Below the pieces are notes generated by a model. It ran no database searches and had not been told where the DNA came from. It was given only the letters and a program-made list of their open reading frames with translations. DNA of 64,000 nt, from the NCBI RefSeq assembly GCF_003205295.1, contig NZ_QJRP01000012.1, positions 1 to 64,000 of the forward strand. Direction: 5' to 3'. The DNA comes from Pseudomonas mosselii. Its GTDB lineage: Bacteria; Pseudomonadota; Gammaproteobacteria; Pseudomonadales; Pseudomonadaceae. Each line of letters begins with the position of its first letter. Position 1 is the first letter of the stretch. The translations under genes and the position numbers were made by a program. This document shows positions 61,245 to 64,000 of this stretch, in pieces.

Positions 61245-62009
61245 TCAGTAGAACAACCGATACCCCAGCAACCCTACCGCCTCATTCAGCAACTGCCCGC
61301 TCTGCCACATGGCTCGGCTTTCCGGCAGCAACCCCGCGAACGGCCGCGCATGATCGCGCCCCAGGAAGCCCACCGGCGCCGACACCACCTCGAACCCAGC
61401 CCGCTCGAAGCTCCAGCGCGAACGCTGCATGTGCCAGGCCTGGGTCACCACCACCACACGCCTGATACCCAGTGGCTGCAACACCTTGGCGCTGAACTCG
61501 GCGTTTTCCCAGGTGGTACGGCTGGCTTCCTCCTTCCAGGTGACCTTCACCCCGAAATCGGCCTGCATGCGATCAGCCATCAGCTGAGCCTCGCTGGGCG
61601 GTGTGCCATAGTGCAAACCGCCACTGGTCAGCACCGGCAAACCCGAGGCCTTGGCCAGTTGAGCCGCATAACGAATGCGTTCAAAGGCGGCATAACTCGG
61701 CTGGTCCGCGCTTTCCCAAGCCGGATCGCCCCGATCCCTTCCAGCGCCCAGGATGACAATGGCGTCAGCCCTGCTCGCCAGCGCCGTCCAGGCGTCCATC
61801 ATCAGCGCGGGTTCGGTTTCCAGCGCCTGAGCCCCCTGTTGCACCACCACTGGCAGGCTCATCAGCCACAACCCTCCCAACCCCAGGGCAAAGCAGACCG
61901 CAGCCAGGCGCGGCCGGCGACGGCGCCACCACCAGGCGGCCAGCAGCAGCAGGAACAGGATGCCGGGCGGCATCAGCCATTGTTTGATGAAAAAGCGCAG
62001 CGGCATCAC
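61245..62009 (-). CDS. YdcF/ElyC-like DUF218 protein
   Basis: 254 residues. Two N-terminal membrane helices (LMPPGILFLLLLAAWWW, ALGLGGLWLMSLPVVV) and a DUF218 domain: AIVILGAGRDRGDPAWESADQPSYAAFERIRYAAQLAKASGLPVLTSGG and EEASRTTWENAEFSA. Members act in envelope maintenance (ElyC) or have unknown roles. GGAGG lies 8 nt upstream of the ATG. Confidence 0.88.
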   Translation of the reverse strand: MMPLRFFIKQWLMPPGILFLLLLAAWWWRRRRPRLAAVCFALGLGGLWLMSLPVVVQQGAQALETEPALMMDAWTALASRADAIVILGAGRDRGDPAWESADQPSYAAFERIRYAAQLAKASGLPVLTSGGLHYGTPPSEAQLMADRMQADFGVKVTWKEEASRTTWENAEFSAKVLQPLGIRRVVVVTQAWHMQRSRWSFERAGFEVVSAPVGFLGRDHARPFAGLLPESRAMWQSGQLLNEAVGLLGYRLFY

Positions 62010-62132
62010 ACACCTCCAGGGAAGGCGTGCAGCCTAAGAGGATCGGCACCGGGCCTCAAGGGCAACCGGCGCCGATCGATGCGTGCATTGCGAAAAACCG
62101 GCGCGTCGATCCGCGCCTGCAACCCTGAACGG

Positions 62133-62447
62133 CTATCGGGACGGCAACGTCCTGGAGCTGGCTGGGGCGCCGGAGCGCTTGCGGTCCTTGAGCCAGACAA
62201 TCCTGGCCGAGGACGGCTCCGGTTGCGGGTAGGCACCGGCACTGGCAAAACGGCCCTCCGGAAGGGATTCCAGGTAGGCCTTGATGACCTCGAACTCGGC
62301 ATGGCTCAGGCCACGCAGCTCCAGTTCGGCAGGCATCTCGTCGCGCAATCGCACAGAGGTCCTGGCCACTTCCAATGCCAGGCCCAGGCGGTCGATCAGG
62401 CGTTCGTAAAGCTCCGGCTTGTTTGCGGTTAGTTGCGACTCTCCCAT
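62133..62447 (-). CDS. Conserved-looking small hypothetical protein
   Basis: 104 residues, soluble, no signal peptide. The N-terminal 75 residues are helical (LYERLIDRLGLALEVARTSVRLRDEMP, then LSHAEFEVIKAYLESLPEG); the last 30 are basic and low-complexity. GAGG lies 8 nt before the ATG, supporting translation. I do not recognise the family. It lies between ydcF and the leuS leader, on the opposite strand to leuS. Confidence 0.6.
   Translation of the reverse strand: MGESQLTANKPELYERLIDRLGLALEVARTSVRLRDEMPAELELRGLSHAEFEVIKAYLESLPEGRFASAGAYPQPEPSSARIVWLKDRKRSGAPASSRTLPSR

Positions 62448-64000
<1,553 letters not shown>

Overview
The window is a stretch of chromosome from a GC-rich gammaproteobacterium, almost certainly a Pseudomonas of the P. 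putida/P. entomophila type. The signs are the codon use, two families of Pseudomonas-like REP palindromes placed at gene ends, and the conserved housekeeping order thiD-thiE-hemL ... phoH-ybeY-corC-lnt ... leuS. No tRNA, rRNA, CRISPR array, insertion sequence or prophage could be supported.

Layout. (1) 0.2-4.5 kb: a DHA2-type drug exporter diverging from a LysR regulator, an exported alpha/beta hydrolase, and a stand-alone APS kinase (cysC). (2) 4.5-21.2 kb: one long minus-strand cluster, the most unusual part of the window. In transcription order it encodes a periplasmic HlyD-like adaptor, a second HlyD-like protein with a cytoplasmic GAF-like part, a membrane M50 (site-2-protease type) protein fused to a HlyD-like domain, a 2-oxoglutarate-type Asp/Asn hydroxylase, a sulfotransferase, a GNAT, a DUF6916-type protein, a tail-collar protein, a 2464-residue surface protein (LEPR-type N-terminus, DUF4347, beta-helix, nine ~102-residue Ig-like repeats) and a TolC-like lipoprotein. 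There is no ABC ATPase and there are no RTX repeats. I read this as a candidate export-and-modification system for the giant protein, with neighbouring cysC as a possible source of PAPS for the sulfotransferase.

(3) 21.5-28.2 kb: GABA permease, a CorA-family protein with a REP-encoded C-terminal tail translationally coupled to a 31-residue membrane peptide, and a RimK-like ATP-grasp ligase divergent from a GNAT/C39-peptidase fusion. (4) 28.2-43.3 kb: oxidoreductase, HAD phosphatase/TesB pair, GNAT, histone-deacetylase-like hydrolase, flavoprotein, RhlE, EamA exporter, Lrp regulator, NYN protein, DUF2076 protein, YciC-like protein, HrpB, a small lipoprotein and a cation efflux protein. Four perfect DnaA boxes fall within 2.3 kb here. 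(5) 43.3-53.3 kb: DUF6515 protein, TetR/MFS divergent pair with a clear operator, a second Lrp, DUF2788, RluE, AMP nucleosidase, AidB-like dehydrogenase and a 7TMR-DISM histidine kinase. (6) 53.5-64 kb: thiamine and haem genes, the phoH-ybeY-corC-lnt operon (with miaB missing from its usual place), YdcF, a small hypothetical protein and the 5' part of leuS, cut by the window end.

Start sites were often moved inward from the longest open frame using ribosome-binding sites and family N-termini. Functions rest on motifs read by eye; no database search was run.
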